Assembly (NCBI GenBank): GCA_027314705.1
Contig: DAHVAJ010000012.1
Location: forward strand, 1 to 64,000
Source: Acidimicrobiaceae bacterium
Lineage (GTDB): Bacteria > Actinomycetota > Acidimicrobiia > Acidimicrobiales > RAAP-2
Direction: 5' to 3'
DNA length: 64,000 nt
In this document: positions 45,529 to 54,680 of the stretch, piece by piece
How the letters are laid out: each line of letters opens with the position of its first letter
Position numbering within the stretch: position 1 is the first letter of the stretch
The notes under the pieces: model-generated
Seen by the model: only the letters and a program-made list of their open reading frames with translations
Told to the model about the DNA's origin: nothing
Databases searched by the model: none
Made by a program: the position numbers and the translations under genes

Positions 45529-46428
45529 TCAGGACCGGGCGTCCCGCCAGTAGGCGAGCACGTCGGCCAGGGTCCGCTCGAGTGCCAGCTCCGGCCGCCA
45601 CCCGGTCGCGGCCCCGAGCCGGCCCGGGTCTCCCCGGAGGACGGGCACCTCGACGGGCCGGACCAGCGCCGGATCGGTCTCGAGCGAGACCGAGGAGCCG
45701 GCGAGGGCGAGGAGCCGATCGGCGATCTCCTGGATGGAGACGTCGCGGCCGGAACAGACGTTGTAGATCCCGCCCGGCTCCCCGGACTCCACCAGCAGCC
45801 GGTAGGCGCGCACGACGTCCCGTACGTCGGTGAAGTCCCGCCGGGCCGACAGGCTGCCCACCGGGATCGACGGCGACCCGCTGCGCTCCGCGTCGACGAT
45901 GCGCTTGGCCAGGGCGGCCACGGCGAAATTGGGTGCTTGGCCGGGCCCGATGTGGTTGAAGGGGCGGACGACGACCACGCGCTGGCCGTGGCCGAGCCAG
46001 GCCTGGGCACAGAGCGCCTCGGCGGCCAGCTTGGACGCCGCGTAGGGCGTGAGCGGTGCGGTGGCCGACGCCTCGGTGAGGGGTAGCCGGCCCGGGTCGG
46101 TCACCGCCCCGTAGACCTCGGCGGAGCTCGTGACGAGGACCGTCGGGTCCGTCCCGCACGCCCGCGCCGCGGCGAGGACGGCTCCCGTGCCCACCACGTT
46201 CACCTGGAGGACCCGCAGGGGGTCGTCCCACGACTCCCCCACGTGGCTCAGCGCGGCCAGGTGGTACACCGCGTCGGGCGCTGCGTCGCCGACCGCGGCC
46301 AACAGGGCGTCGGGGTCGGTGATCTCCACCTCCCGGTCGATCTGGACGACCTCGTCGCCCTGGCCGCGCAGGTGCTCGGCCAGCCAGGTCCCGACGAAGC
46401 CGCGGCCACCGGTGATGAGGGAGCGCAC
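45529..46428 (-). CDS. rmd: NAD-dependent epimerase/dehydratase, GDP-sugar 4-reductase-like
   Basis: 299 residues of extended SDR type: ITGGRGFVGTWL, SSAEVYG, YAASK, RPFNHIGPGQAPNFAV and an IYNVCSGRDVSIQEIADRL region. The RPFNHIGPGQ stretch is typical of GDP-4-keto-6-deoxy-mannose reductase (Rmd) and GDP-mannose 4,6-dehydratase relatives, so a GDP-D-rhamnose or related 6-deoxy sugar is possible. No gmd partner is in the window. Last gene of a run with three glycosyltransferases. Confidence 0.75.
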   Translation of the reverse strand: MRSLITGGRGFVGTWLAEHLRGQGDEVVQIDREVEITDPDALLAAVGDAAPDAVYHLAALSHVGESWDDPLRVLQVNVVGTGAVLAAARACGTDPTVLVTSSAEVYGAVTDPGRLPLTEASATAPLTPYAASKLAAEALCAQAWLGHGQRVVVVRPFNHIGPGQAPNFAVAALAKRIVDAERSGSPSIPVGSLSARRDFTDVRDVVRAYRLLVESGEPGGIYNVCSGRDVSIQEIADRLLALAGSSVSLETDPALVRPVEVPVLRGDPGRLGAATGWRPELALERTLADVLAYWRDARS

Positions 46429-46439
46429 GCCGGGGAACC

Positions 46440-47639
46440 CTACCGGCTGGCCGCGGGACCGGGCACCGTGCCGCCCGGCTCCCGCCCGACGGCCCGGCGG
46501 TAGGCGCCCACGTGCCGCCCGGCGCTCGCTTCCCAGGTGTGACGCGCCGCGACGGCGGTCCCGAGGGCCCGGCGCCGCTCGCCGGCGGCATCCCGCCCGG
46601 CCCCGTCGAGCACGGCGTCGAGGACGTCGGCCAGACCGGCGACGTCGCCCGGCGCCACGAGCAGGGCACTCCCCCCGGCCACCTCCTCCATGGCCGTGCC
46701 CGACGTCGTCACCAGGGGGGCGCGACAGGCCAGGGCCTCGAGGGCCGGCAGGCCGAAGCCCTCGTAGAGCGACGGGTAGACGACCGCGGCGGCCGTCCGC
46801 AGGAGCGCGGGCACCACCTCGTCCCCGACGTAGCCGGTGCGGACGATGCGCGTCCCGAGCCCGGATGCGGCCACGGCCCGGTCCACGGCGTCGGCACCCC
46901 AGCCCCGGCCCCCGGCCAGCACGAGCAGGGCGTCCGGGTGCCGGTGGGACACGCGGGCGAAGGCGCCCACCAGTGAGGGCACGTCCTTGCGTGGTTCGAG
47001 GGTGCCCACGAACACCAGTGCCGCCCGGTCGCCGCCGAGGCGCGGGTCGAGCGCGGCGAGCACCGCCCGGTCGGCGCCCGGCGCCGGCTCGGTCGGACGG
47101 AACCGCACCGTGTCCACGCCGTGGGGGGCGACCACCACCTCGGCCTCGACCCGGCACCAGTGGGCCAAGGCGTCGGCCGTCGTCCGGCTGGGGCAGACCA
47201 CGACGGCGGCCTCCCGGGCGGCACGGATGATGGCCCGGCGGAAGTACACCACCTTCGAACGCTCGTGCCAGGCCGGGGCTTCGAAGAAGCTGAGGTCGTG
47301 CACGGTCACCACCGAGGGCACCGGGGCGTGGCGGGGCATGGTGTAGTGGGGCCCGTGGTGCACGTCGGCGGCGGTCCGACGGAGGAGGGGCCCGAGGCGG
47401 ACCTGCTCCCAGGCCAACCGCAGGGGCCGGGGGTCGGGGGCGGCGGCGAGGAGGTCGCTCGGGACGACCAGGGTGGCCCACCGGGCCCGGTCCGAGGCCC
47501 GGCTGCAGATCACGAGGGACAGGTCGTCCCGGCGGGCCAGGGCGGCGGCCAGCCGCAGGACGTAGTGTCCGGCGCCGACCGGCCGGTCGGGCACCGCGGT
47601 CACGTCGAGCACCACCCGCACCGGCAACTCAGCGGCCAC
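46440..47639 (-). CDS. Glycosyltransferase, GT4-like (third of three)
   Basis: 399 residues of GT-B fold. VPDRPVGAGHYVLRLAAAL at the N-terminus, VTVHDLSFFEAP, APHGVDTVRF, VGTLEPRKDVPSLVGAF, and YPSLYEGFGLPALEAL with the E(x7)E pattern of GT4 retaining transferases. GTG 47639 lies 11 bases inside the preceding gene. Sugar and acceptor unknown; mannosyl or rhamnosyl transfer fits the neighbouring genes. Confidence 0.88.
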   Translation of the reverse strand: MAAELPVRVVLDVTAVPDRPVGAGHYVLRLAAALARRDDLSLVICSRASDRARWATLVVPSDLLAAAPDPRPLRLAWEQVRLGPLLRRTAADVHHGPHYTMPRHAPVPSVVTVHDLSFFEAPAWHERSKVVYFRRAIIRAAREAAVVVCPSRTTADALAHWCRVEAEVVVAPHGVDTVRFRPTEPAPGADRAVLAALDPRLGGDRAALVFVGTLEPRKDVPSLVGAFARVSHRHPDALLVLAGGRGWGADAVDRAVAASGLGTRIVRTGYVGDEVVPALLRTAAAVVYPSLYEGFGLPALEALACRAPLVTTSGTAMEEVAGGSALLVAPGDVAGLADVLDAVLDGAGRDAAGERRRALGTAVAARHTWEASAGRHVGAYRRAVGREPGGTVPGPAASR

Positions 47640-48738
47640 GGGCCGCTCCCGCCACGGCCCGACCCCAGACCTCGGCGTGCCGACTGGCGATCGAGCTCCA
47701 CGACAGCTCGGCCGCCCGGGCGCCGCCCCGGCGGACCAGCTCGGCCCGGGTCGCCTCGTCGGTGGCCACCCGCAGCAGGCCGTCGGCGACGGATGCCGTG
47801 TCGTGCGGGTCGACCTCGAGGGCGGCTCCGGCCGTGCTCGGGAGCGGACTGGCCACCACCGGTGTCCCGAGGGCCATGGCCTCGACGGGGGGCAGGCCGA
47901 AGCCCTCGACGACGGGCACGTAGGCGAGCAGGCGGGCGGAGACGTACAGCCCGGCCAGCTCCTGGGCCGAGACCGGTCCGGCCAGGACCACACCCGGCGC
48001 CGGGACCACCCGCGCGCCCCATCCGGCCGGCCCGACCAGGACGAGGGGCCACGGCTCGGGCAGGCGGTCACGCACCTCCCGGTAGGCCTCGATGAGACGC
48101 CCGAGGTTCTTACGCGGCTCGAAGGTGCCCACACAGAGCAGGAAGGGCCCCTCCACCCCCAGGGAGGCCAGGTGGGCCGCGGCCGCGGGCCGATCGGGTG
48201 GCGGCAGGTGGTCCGCACCCATCGGGATGACGGTGACGGCGTCGGCGGGCGCGCCGGCGGCGGTCAGGTCGGCGCCCACCCCGGCGGAGGGCACCACGAA
48301 GTGGTCGGCCCGGCGCAGGGCCCGGCGCAGGGCGGCCTCGTGCCACCGGCGGCCGTGGCGGGGGTAGGCCTCGGGGACACGGCGCCAGAGGAGGTCGTGA
48401 ACGGTCACCACCAGCGCCGCGCGGCCGGGTGCCAGCGTGGCCAGCGACGCGGCGTGGACGACCTCGGCGTCCGACGGGGGCCGCACCACCCCGAGGTCCC
48501 AGGCCCGCGTGAGGAGCGCCCCGGGCAGCGGCGAGAGGTGCAGCGGCCGGCCCAACGCGGCGAGAGGATCGGTCCGGCCCCCCGGCGGGGGCCGGCTGGC
48601 GGCCACCACGACCTCGGGGCGGACGGCCGGGTCGAGTGCGGCGAGCCCCTGGAGGAGCCCGAGCACGTAGGTCCCGATGCCCCCCGACGCCGACCGGCGG
48701 AGCTGCTCGGCCAGCAGCAGGACCCGGGGAGGGCTCAC
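47629..48738 (-). CDS. Glycosyltransferase, GT4-like (second of three)
   Basis: 369 residues. SASGGIGTYVLGLLQGLAAL, VTVHDLLWRRVPEAYP, IPMGADHLPPP, VGTFEPRKNLGRLIEAY, YVPVVEGFGLPPVEAMALGTPVV. GTG overlaps the preceding transferase stop (GTGA). The two neighbours share the EPRKN/D core, so the three probably arose by duplication and add successive sugars. Confidence 0.88.
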   Translation of the reverse strand: MSPPRVLLLAEQLRRSASGGIGTYVLGLLQGLAALDPAVRPEVVVAASRPPPGGRTDPLAALGRPLHLSPLPGALLTRAWDLGVVRPPSDAEVVHAASLATLAPGRAALVVTVHDLLWRRVPEAYPRHGRRWHEAALRRALRRADHFVVPSAGVGADLTAAGAPADAVTVIPMGADHLPPPDRPAAAAHLASLGVEGPFLLCVGTFEPRKNLGRLIEAYREVRDRLPEPWPLVLVGPAGWGARVVPAPGVVLAGPVSAQELAGLYVSARLLAYVPVVEGFGLPPVEAMALGTPVVASPLPSTAGAALEVDPHDTASVADGLLRVATDEATRAELVRRGGARAAELSWSSIASRHAEVWGRAVAGAARGR

Positions 48739-49928
48739 CGTCTGCCCGCTCCGGCGCCACCGGCGGTGCGTCCCTCGGCGAGGGCTTCGTGGTACAGCCC
48801 GGCCAGGCCGGCCGCACACGCCTCCCAGGTGAACGAGGCGCTCCTGGCCCGGCCGCGGGCCACCAGGGCCTCCACCGCCGGACCGCCGTCGAGGACCTCG
48901 ACCAGGGCACCGGCCAGGGCGTCGCCGTCACCTGCGGCCACCAGGCGGGCGCCCTGGTCCACCACCTCGGGAACGGCCCCGACCGCCGTGGCCACCACCG
49001 GGACCCCGGCGGCCATGGCCTGGAGGGGTGGGAAGCCGAAGCCCTCGTAGCGGGAGGGATAGGCGAGCACCGACGCGCCGCGGAGGGCCGCGGCCAGCCC
49101 CGCGCCGTCGAGGTAACCGGTACGGACGACCCGGTGGCGCACCACCGACGCCTCGAGGGCGGAACGGAACGCCTCGGCCCCCCACCCGTCGGCGCCCACC
49201 ACCACCAGGGCCACGTCGGGGTGGGCCACGGCCACGTCGGCGAACGAGGACACGAGCAGGGGGTAGTCCTTGCGGGGCTCGACGGTGCCGACGGCGAGCA
49301 CGTAGCGCCCGCAGCCGGCGGGGAGCGTCGGGCCGGCCGGAGCCGGTCCCGGGTCGGGCAGGGCGGGGACACCGTGGTGGACGGCCCGGACCCGGGACGG
49401 GTCGACGCCCAGCTCGGCCACGACCTCGTCGGCCACGAACCGCGACGGCGTGTGGACCCAGGCGCCCTCGGCCGCCGCCCGCCGGATGAGGCGCGGGTAG
49501 GCGAGCGTGGGCCCGTCGCACAGCTCGGGGAAGAGGACCACGGTCAGGTCGTGGACGGTCACCACCCGGGCGGCACGCGCCGTCGGGGGCACGACGAAGT
49601 TGGTCCCGTGGACCACGTCCAGACCACCCGTGAACCACTCGATCGGGGGCAGCGGGCCCCGGGCCCACGCCTGGTGCAGGGGCCGCGCCGGCATCGGCCG
49701 GTGCGCCGTGGTCACTCCGGCCGGCACCCGTCCCTCGATGTCCCGGCGCCGACGCCAGCTGACGGCGTAGGCCGTCACGGCGAGGTCGTCCCGGGCGGCC
49801 AGGCCGTCGAGCGCTCCGCCGCAGAAGACACCCACCCCGGTCGGCGCGCCGAGGAGCGGCGTGGCGTCGAACCCGACCGCCAGCCGGTCGGTCGCTGGTC
49901 GCGGCGGCACGCCGCGAGCCTTGCACAT
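48735..49928 (-). CDS. Glycosyltransferase, GT4-like (first of three)
   Basis: 397 residues. GFDATPLLGAPTGVGVFCGG, VHGTNFVVPPTARAARVVTVHDL (in parts), VHHGVPALPDPGP, VGTVEPRKDYPLLVSSFADV, YPSRYEGFGFPPLQAMAAG. ATG at 49928 heads the run and faces cofD across 115 bases. GTG codons further in are possible later starts. Confidence 0.87.
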   Translation of the reverse strand: MCKARGVPPRPATDRLAVGFDATPLLGAPTGVGVFCGGALDGLAARDDLAVTAYAVSWRRRRDIEGRVPAGVTTAHRPMPARPLHQAWARGPLPPIEWFTGGLDVVHGTNFVVPPTARAARVVTVHDLTVVLFPELCDGPTLAYPRLIRRAAAEGAWVHTPSRFVADEVVAELGVDPSRVRAVHHGVPALPDPGPAPAGPTLPAGCGRYVLAVGTVEPRKDYPLLVSSFADVAVAHPDVALVVVGADGWGAEAFRSALEASVVRHRVVRTGYLDGAGLAAALRGASVLAYPSRYEGFGFPPLQAMAAGVPVVATAVGAVPEVVDQGARLVAAGDGDALAGALVEVLDGGPAVEALVARGRARSASFTWEACAAGLAGLYHEALAEGRTAGGAGAGRR

Positions 49929-50043
49929 CCGCCACCGGGCGCCGTCGCTCCCCCGGGCCCCACCGGGGCCGGCGGCCCGTGCCGCCGCGGCGGCCGGGTA
50001 GCCTGCCCCGGGTGAGGCCGACCCCCCGCCGACGGTTCCCCGG

Positions 50044-50970
50044 GTGATCACCGCCCTGTGCGGCGGCGTCGGGGCTGCTCGCCTGTTGCGGGGCATGGTC
50101 GAGGTGGTGCCGGCCGGGGAGGTGGCTGCGGTGGTCAACACCGGCGACGACACCGTCCTCCACGGGCTCCACATCTCCCCCGACCTCGACACCGTCGTCT
50201 ACACCCTGGCCGACGCCGTCAACCCGGAGACGGGGTGGGGCCTGGCCGACGAGACGTGGCGGGTGATGGAGGCACTGTCCGACCTCGGCGGACAGACCTG
50301 GTTCCGCCTCGGCGACCGCGACCTGGCCACCCACTGCTACCGGACCCAGCGGCTGGCCGAGGGGGCCGGGCTCGGCGAGGTGGCCTCCGAGCTGGCCCGG
50401 TCGTTCGGTGTCGGGGTCCGGGTGCTGCCCGTCACCGACGACCCGCTCCGCACCTGCCTGACCCTGGTCGACGGTCCCGAGATCGACTTCCAGGAGTACT
50501 TCGTCCGGCTCCGGCACGGCGTGGCCGTCTCCGGGGTCCGCTTCGAGGGGGCCGCCACCGCCCGGCCCGGGCCCGGCGTCCTCGATGCCATCGCCGGGGC
50601 CGAGACGGTCGTCGTGTGCCCGTCCAACCCGGTCGTCTCCATCGACCCGGTGCTGGCCGTGCCGGGCGTGCGGGAGGCGCTCGCCGGGCGACGCGACCGC
50701 ATCGTCGCGGTCTCCCCCATTGTCGCCGGCGCCGCGCTGAAGGGTCCGGCCGACCGGCTCCTGGCCGAGCTCGGGGTGCCCCCCACGGCGGTAGGGGTGG
50801 CCCGCTGGTACGCCCCGTGGGTCGGCACCCTGGTCATCGACGAGGCCGACGCCCCCTTGGCCGGAGACGTCGAGGCCGAGGGCGTCCGCTGCGTCGTCGC
50901 CCCCACGGTCATGTCCTCGCTCGAGCGGTCGGCGGCGTTGGCCCGGGTGGTGCTCGGTGCCCTCGGCTGA
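50044..50970 (+). CDS. cofD: 2-phospho-lactate transferase CofD/FbiA
   Basis: Transfers the lactyl (or enolpyruvyl) phosphate unit to Fo, forming F420-0 or its dehydro form. 308 residues: ALCGGVGAARLLRGM, VVNTGDDTVLHGLHISPDLDTVVYTLA (in parts), FRLGDRDLATH, VCPSNPVVSIDPVL, SPIVAGAALKGPADRL. GTG start without a clear ribosome site; a TAGCCT box lies at 49999-50004. It overlaps cofE by 14 bases. Confidence 0.95.
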   Translation: MITALCGGVGAARLLRGMVEVVPAGEVAAVVNTGDDTVLHGLHISPDLDTVVYTLADAVNPETGWGLADETWRVMEALSDLGGQTWFRLGDRDLATHCYRTQRLAEGAGLGEVASELARSFGVGVRVLPVTDDPLRTCLTLVDGPEIDFQEYFVRLRHGVAVSGVRFEGAATARPGPGVLDAIAGAETVVVCPSNPVVSIDPVLAVPGVREALAGRRDRIVAVSPIVAGAALKGPADRLLAELGVPPTAVGVARWYAPWVGTLVIDEADAPLAGDVEAEGVRCVVAPTVMSSLERSAALARVVLGALG

Positions 50971-51715
50971 CGACCCCGCGCCTGCCGGTGGGCTCACCGT
51001 CTGGCCCGTCTCCGGCGTGGGCGAGATCCGTCCGGGGGACGACCTGGCTGCCGTGCTGACCACCGCCCTGGCGCCGCCCGGCCCCGACGGTCGGCCGTCC
51101 ACCTGGCTGCGCGAAGGGGACGTGCTCGTGATCACCCAGAAGGTCGTCTCGAAGGCCGAAGGCCGCATCGTCGAGGTCGACCCGGCCGACCGGGCGGCCA
51201 AGCAGGCCCTCGTCGAGCGGGAGGCCGTCCGGGTACTGCGCCGGCGCGGCGACCTCCTCATCACCGAGACCCGCCACGGCTTCATCTGCGCCAACGCCGG
51301 GGTCGACCTCTCGAACGTCGACGCGGGGACGGCCGCCCTGCTGCCCGTCGACCCCGACCGCTCGGCCCGGCGGCTGCGTCACTCCCTCGCCCACCGCCTC
51401 GGGGTCGCCGTCGGCGTGATCGTGTCCGACACCTTCGGGAGGACCTGGCGCAACGGGGTCACCGACGTGGCCATCGGCATCGCCGGGATCGCCGGGGTCG
51501 TGGACCTGCGCGGCACGCCCGACGCCACCGGGCGGGTGCTCGAGGCCACCGAGGTGTGCGTGGCCGACGAGCTGGCCGCCGCGGCCGAACTGGTCATGGG
51601 CAAGGCCCGTGGCGTGCCCGCCGCCGTGGTTCGGGGCGCCGACCCGGCCTGGCTGCGCCGGGCGTCGGTGGCCGCCGAGATCGTCCGCGCCCCGGGCGAC
51701 GATCTCTTCCGGTAG
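50957..51715 (+). CDS. cofE: F420-0:gamma-glutamyl ligase CofE
   Basis: Adds glutamates to F420-0. 252 residues: GEIRPGDDLAAVL, DVLVITQKVVSKAEGR, ITETRHGFICANAGVDLSNVD (in parts), SDTFGRTWRNGVTDVAIGIAG. Mycobacterial FbiB carries an extra C-terminal nitroreductase-like domain that reduces dehydro-F420-0; this protein ends after the ligase domain, so that activity must lie elsewhere. GTG start inside the cofD end. Confidence 0.94.
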   Translation: MPSADDPAPAGGLTVWPVSGVGEIRPGDDLAAVLTTALAPPGPDGRPSTWLREGDVLVITQKVVSKAEGRIVEVDPADRAAKQALVEREAVRVLRRRGDLLITETRHGFICANAGVDLSNVDAGTAALLPVDPDRSARRLRHSLAHRLGVAVGVIVSDTFGRTWRNGVTDVAIGIAGIAGVVDLRGTPDATGRVLEATEVCVADELAAAAELVMGKARGVPAAVVRGADPAWLRRASVAAEIVRAPGDDLFR

Positions 51716-51742
51716 GCCGCCGGCCTCCCGGGCCCGCCGCGG

Positions 51743-52120
51743 TCAGCCCACGTCGAAGAGGTCGACCACGAAGACGAGCGTCTCGTCGGGACCGATCACG
51801 CCGCCGGCGCCCCGGGCTCCGTACCCGAGACCGGGCGGGATGGTCAGGCGGCGGCGCCCACCGACCCGCATCCCGTCCACACCCCGGTCCCACCCGGTGA
51901 TCACCTGACCGGCGCCGAGCGGGAAGCTGAAGAGCTCGCCGCGGTCCCACGACGAGTCGAACTCCGCCCCGCTGCTCCAGGCGACCCCCACGTAGTGGAC
52001 GGTGACCGGGGCTCCGGCCCGGGCCTCGGCTCCGGCCCCCACCTCGATGTCCTCGATGACGAGGTCGTCCGGGGGAGGACCGCCGGGCACCGACACGGAC
52101 GGCTTGCTGTCGGAAGGCAT
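51743..52120 (-). CDS. FKBP-type peptidyl-prolyl isomerase
   Basis: 125 residues, a single FKBP domain without signal peptide: VTVHYVGVAWSSGAEFDSSWDRG (in parts), FPLGAGQVITGWDRGVDGMRVGG, LTIPPGLGYGARG, LVFVVDLFDV. Active-site residues Tyr, Phe, Asp and Trp are in place. Cytosolic folding helper. Start ATG 52120 is set by TACAGT six bases upstream. Confidence 0.95.
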   Translation of the reverse strand: MPSDSKPSVSVPGGPPPDDLVIEDIEVGAGAEARAGAPVTVHYVGVAWSSGAEFDSSWDRGELFSFPLGAGQVITGWDRGVDGMRVGGRRRLTIPPGLGYGARGAGGVIGPDETLVFVVDLFDVG

Positions 52121-52126
52121 GGGCCG

Positions 52127-52132
52127 ACTGTA
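52127..52132 (-). promoter_or_regulatory. -10 box (TACAGT) for the FKBP gene
   Basis: TACAGT on the minus strand ends six bases before ATG 52120; probably leaderless. Confidence 0.5.
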
Positions 52133-52149
52133 GAGGACGGTGGGCCGGA

Positions 52150-52173
52150 CCACCGCCGTCAGGGCGGCGGTGG
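52150..52173 (-). terminator. Hairpin behind the DEAD-box helicase gene
   Basis: CCACCGCCG / CGGCGGTGG, a nine-pair stem with a six-base loop starting right after the helicase stop and before the FKBP promoter. No T-tract. Confidence 0.6.
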
Positions 52174-52174
52174 C

Positions 52175-53605
52175 TCAGCGGCCGGCGGCGCTCCTGGCAC
52201 CGCGGCGTGCCCGGCCCCGGCCGGCAACCGCCGGCTGTCCCCGTCCGGACCGCCCCGGCTCCCCGGACCGCCCGGTCGTCGCCGAGCGGGAGCGACCCGC
52301 CTTCCCGGTGGCCGACCCCGACCCCGTCCTCGCGGCGTGGCTCGTCGACGGTCGACCCCGTCCCTTCCCCCGGACCGGCCGACCCGAGTCGCGCCCGCGT
52401 GCCCGCTCGGGCTCGGCCGCGCCGGCGACCGGCGCCGGCCGACGGCGCGGCAGTGGTGTCCCGGTGACCTCGGTCACGGCGGCGAGGTCGGACGGCGTCG
52501 TCCCCGACGGAAGCCCGAGGGACCGCTGGAGCTGCCTGACCGCGCCGGCCTTGTCGGGGGTGACGAGCGAGACCACCACGCCGCTGGCGCCGGCCCGGGC
52601 CGTGCGGCCCGAGCGGTGGACGTAGTCCTTCGAGTCGGCGGGCGGGTCGACGTGCACGACGGCGGCCACCCCGTCGACGTGGATACCCCGGGCAGCCACA
52701 TCGGTGGCCACCAGGGCGTCGACCGCGCCGCTCCCGAACGCCTCGAGGGCCCGCTCGCGCTGGCGCTGGCTTCGGTCACCGTGGATGGCCGCGGCGCGGA
52801 CACCCCGCTCACCGAGCTGGCGCGCCACGCGGTCGGCGCCGTGCTTCGTGCGGGTGAAGACGATGGTCGGACCGGCCGCGGCCACGACCTCGGCGGCGCG
52901 GGCCACCCGTTCCCCCGACGTCACCCGCCAGAAGAGGTGGCGGGCATCGGGCGCGTCGTCACCGGACTCCTCGAGCTCGTGGCGGGCCGGGTCGCGCTGG
53001 TAGTTCCGCACCAGGACGTCGACGGCACCGTCGAGCGTCGCCGAGAAGAGGATGGTCTGGCGGTCGCCGGGGGTCCGGTCCAGGATGCGGCGGACTTCGG
53101 GCAGGAACCCCATGTCGGCCATCCGGTCGGCCTCGTCGATCACCACCGTCTCGACGGCGTCGAGGTGCACGTCGCCCTGCTGGATGAGGTCGGCGAGCCG
53201 ACCCGGGCAGGCCACGGCCACATCGACGCCCCGGGCCAGGGCCCGGCGTTGGGGCCCGTACCCGACGCCGCCGTAGACCGCCTCGACCTGCAGCTTGCGG
53301 GGAGCGGCCACGGCCCGTAGCTCCGCGGCGACCTGCGAGGCCAGCTCACGGGTGGGCGTCAGCACGAGGACCCGGGGCCGCCGGGGCGACGAACGGGGAC
53401 CGTGCAGACGGGCCACGACACCCAGGCCGAAGGCCAGCGTCTTGCCGGACCCGGTGGGGGCACGGCCGCAGACGTCGCGGCCGGCGAGCACGTCTGGCAC
53501 CGTGAGGGTCTGGATGGGGAAGGGGGCCGTGATCGATGCGGCGGACAGGACGGCGACCAGGTCGGCAGGCACGCCGAGGTCGGCGAAGGACGGGGTGGGG
53601 GGCAT
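52175..53605 (-). CDS. DEAD-box RNA helicase
   Basis: 476 residues: Q-motif (PFPIQTLTVPDVL), Walker A APTGSGKT, PTRELA, ACPGRLADLI, DEADRM, SATLDGAV, TDVAARGIHVDGV and HRSGRTARAG. After about residue 365 comes an Arg/Gly/Ser/Ala-rich basic tail, typical of cold-shock or ribosome-assembly helicases. ATG at 53605 gives the Q-motif the usual distance from the N-terminus. Confidence 0.94.
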   Translation of the reverse strand: MPPTPSFADLGVPADLVAVLSAASITAPFPIQTLTVPDVLAGRDVCGRAPTGSGKTLAFGLGVVARLHGPRSSPRRPRVLVLTPTRELASQVAAELRAVAAPRKLQVEAVYGGVGYGPQRRALARGVDVAVACPGRLADLIQQGDVHLDAVETVVIDEADRMADMGFLPEVRRILDRTPGDRQTILFSATLDGAVDVLVRNYQRDPARHELEESGDDAPDARHLFWRVTSGERVARAAEVVAAAGPTIVFTRTKHGADRVARQLGERGVRAAAIHGDRSQRQRERALEAFGSGAVDALVATDVAARGIHVDGVAAVVHVDPPADSKDYVHRSGRTARAGASGVVVSLVTPDKAGAVRQLQRSLGLPSGTTPSDLAAVTEVTGTPLPRRRPAPVAGAAEPERARGRDSGRPVRGKGRGRPSTSHAARTGSGSATGKAGRSRSATTGRSGEPGRSGRGQPAVAGRGRARRGARSAAGR

Positions 53606-53712
53606 GGGGACGCTTTCGTGCGACAAGGGCACGGTGCGTGCCTCGGGGGGACCTCCGCGGACGGAGCCTGCGGAGAACGCCCAGCCTAGCCGCTTCCCGC
53701 CGTCCGGCCGGT

Positions 53713-54678
53713 TCAGACCCCGCCCGTCTCCGACAGCCGCTGCCGCATGTACGCGAGGGTGGCGGCCGTGCCCGACCCGAGCTCGGTCCACGAGCGCCAC
53801 CCCAGGTGGATCGCGGCCCGGGAGGGATCGAGGCAGTTGCGGGCCACCTCACCGGCGCGCTGCGGTCCGTAGGCGGCCCCGGGCTCCACGCCGGCCTGGG
53901 ACGCCATCTCGCGGTAGAGGGCGTTCACGGAGGTCTCCCGTCCGGTGCCGATGTTGCAGACCAGGCCGCCGCCCCGGGTGGCGGCCCGGACGAAGGCGTC
54001 CACGGCGTCGTCGACGTAGACGAAATCCCGGGTCTGCTCACCGTCACCGTAGATGGTCACCTGGTGGCCCCCGAGGAGCTGCTCGGCGAAGATCGCCACC
54101 ACGCCGGCCTCGCCGTGCGGGTCCTGGCGGGGCCCGTAGACGTTGGCCAGGGCGACGGCCACGAACTCGAGGGCGTGGAGCTCCCGGTAGGCCACCAGGT
54201 AGTCGATGGCCGCCTTCTTCGAGACACCGTAGGGCGAGAGCGGACGCTGGGGCAGCGACTCGGACAGGGGAAGCTCGGACGTGTCGGGCTCTCCGTAGAG
54301 GGTGCCACCGCTGGCCGCGAAGACGACCCGTGAGGACGCGGCGGCCCGGGCGCCCTCCAGGACCCGCAGGGTGCCGAGCACGTTGACGTCGGCGTCGAAC
54401 ACTGGGTCGGCCACCGAGACGCGCACGTCGGCCTGGGCGGCCAGGTGGAAGACGACCTCGGGCTCCCGCCGGGCCACCAGGTCGACCACTTCGGGGGAGC
54501 GGACATCGAGCCGGTGGAAGGTGAGGTCGTGCTCCGGAGTGGACCGGGCCTGGGCCAGGTTGGCCAGTGATCCGGTCGAGAGGTCGTCGATGACGTCGAC
54601 GGCGTGGCCCTCGGCCAGCAGACGGTCCACCAGCGTCGAACCGATGAACCCGGCCCCGCCCGTCACCAGGGCCCGCAC
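53713..54678 (-). CDS. UDP-glucose 4-epimerase-like NAD-dependent epimerase
   Basis: 321 residues of extended [70 protein letters not shown] (in parts), GDGEQTRDFVYVDDAV. The GGTLYGEP and PRQDPHGEAGVV pattern is that of actinobacterial GalE-type enzymes, which in mycobacteria make UDP-galactose for the wall. GTG start two bases after the pyrophosphorylase stop. Confidence 0.85.
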   Translation of the reverse strand: MRALVTGGAGFIGSTLVDRLLAEGHAVDVIDDLSTGSLANLAQARSTPEHDLTFHRLDVRSPEVVDLVARREPEVVFHLAAQADVRVSVADPVFDADVNVLGTLRVLEGARAAASSRVVFAASGGTLYGEPDTSELPLSESLPQRPLSPYGVSKKAAIDYLVAYRELHALEFVAVALANVYGPRQDPHGEAGVVAIFAEQLLGGHQVTIYGDGEQTRDFVYVDDAVDAFVRAATRGGGLVCNIGTGRETSVNALYREMASQAGVEPGAAYGPQRAGEVARNCLDPSRAAIHLGWRSWTELGSGTAATLAYMRQRLSETGGV

Positions 54679-54680
54679 GG

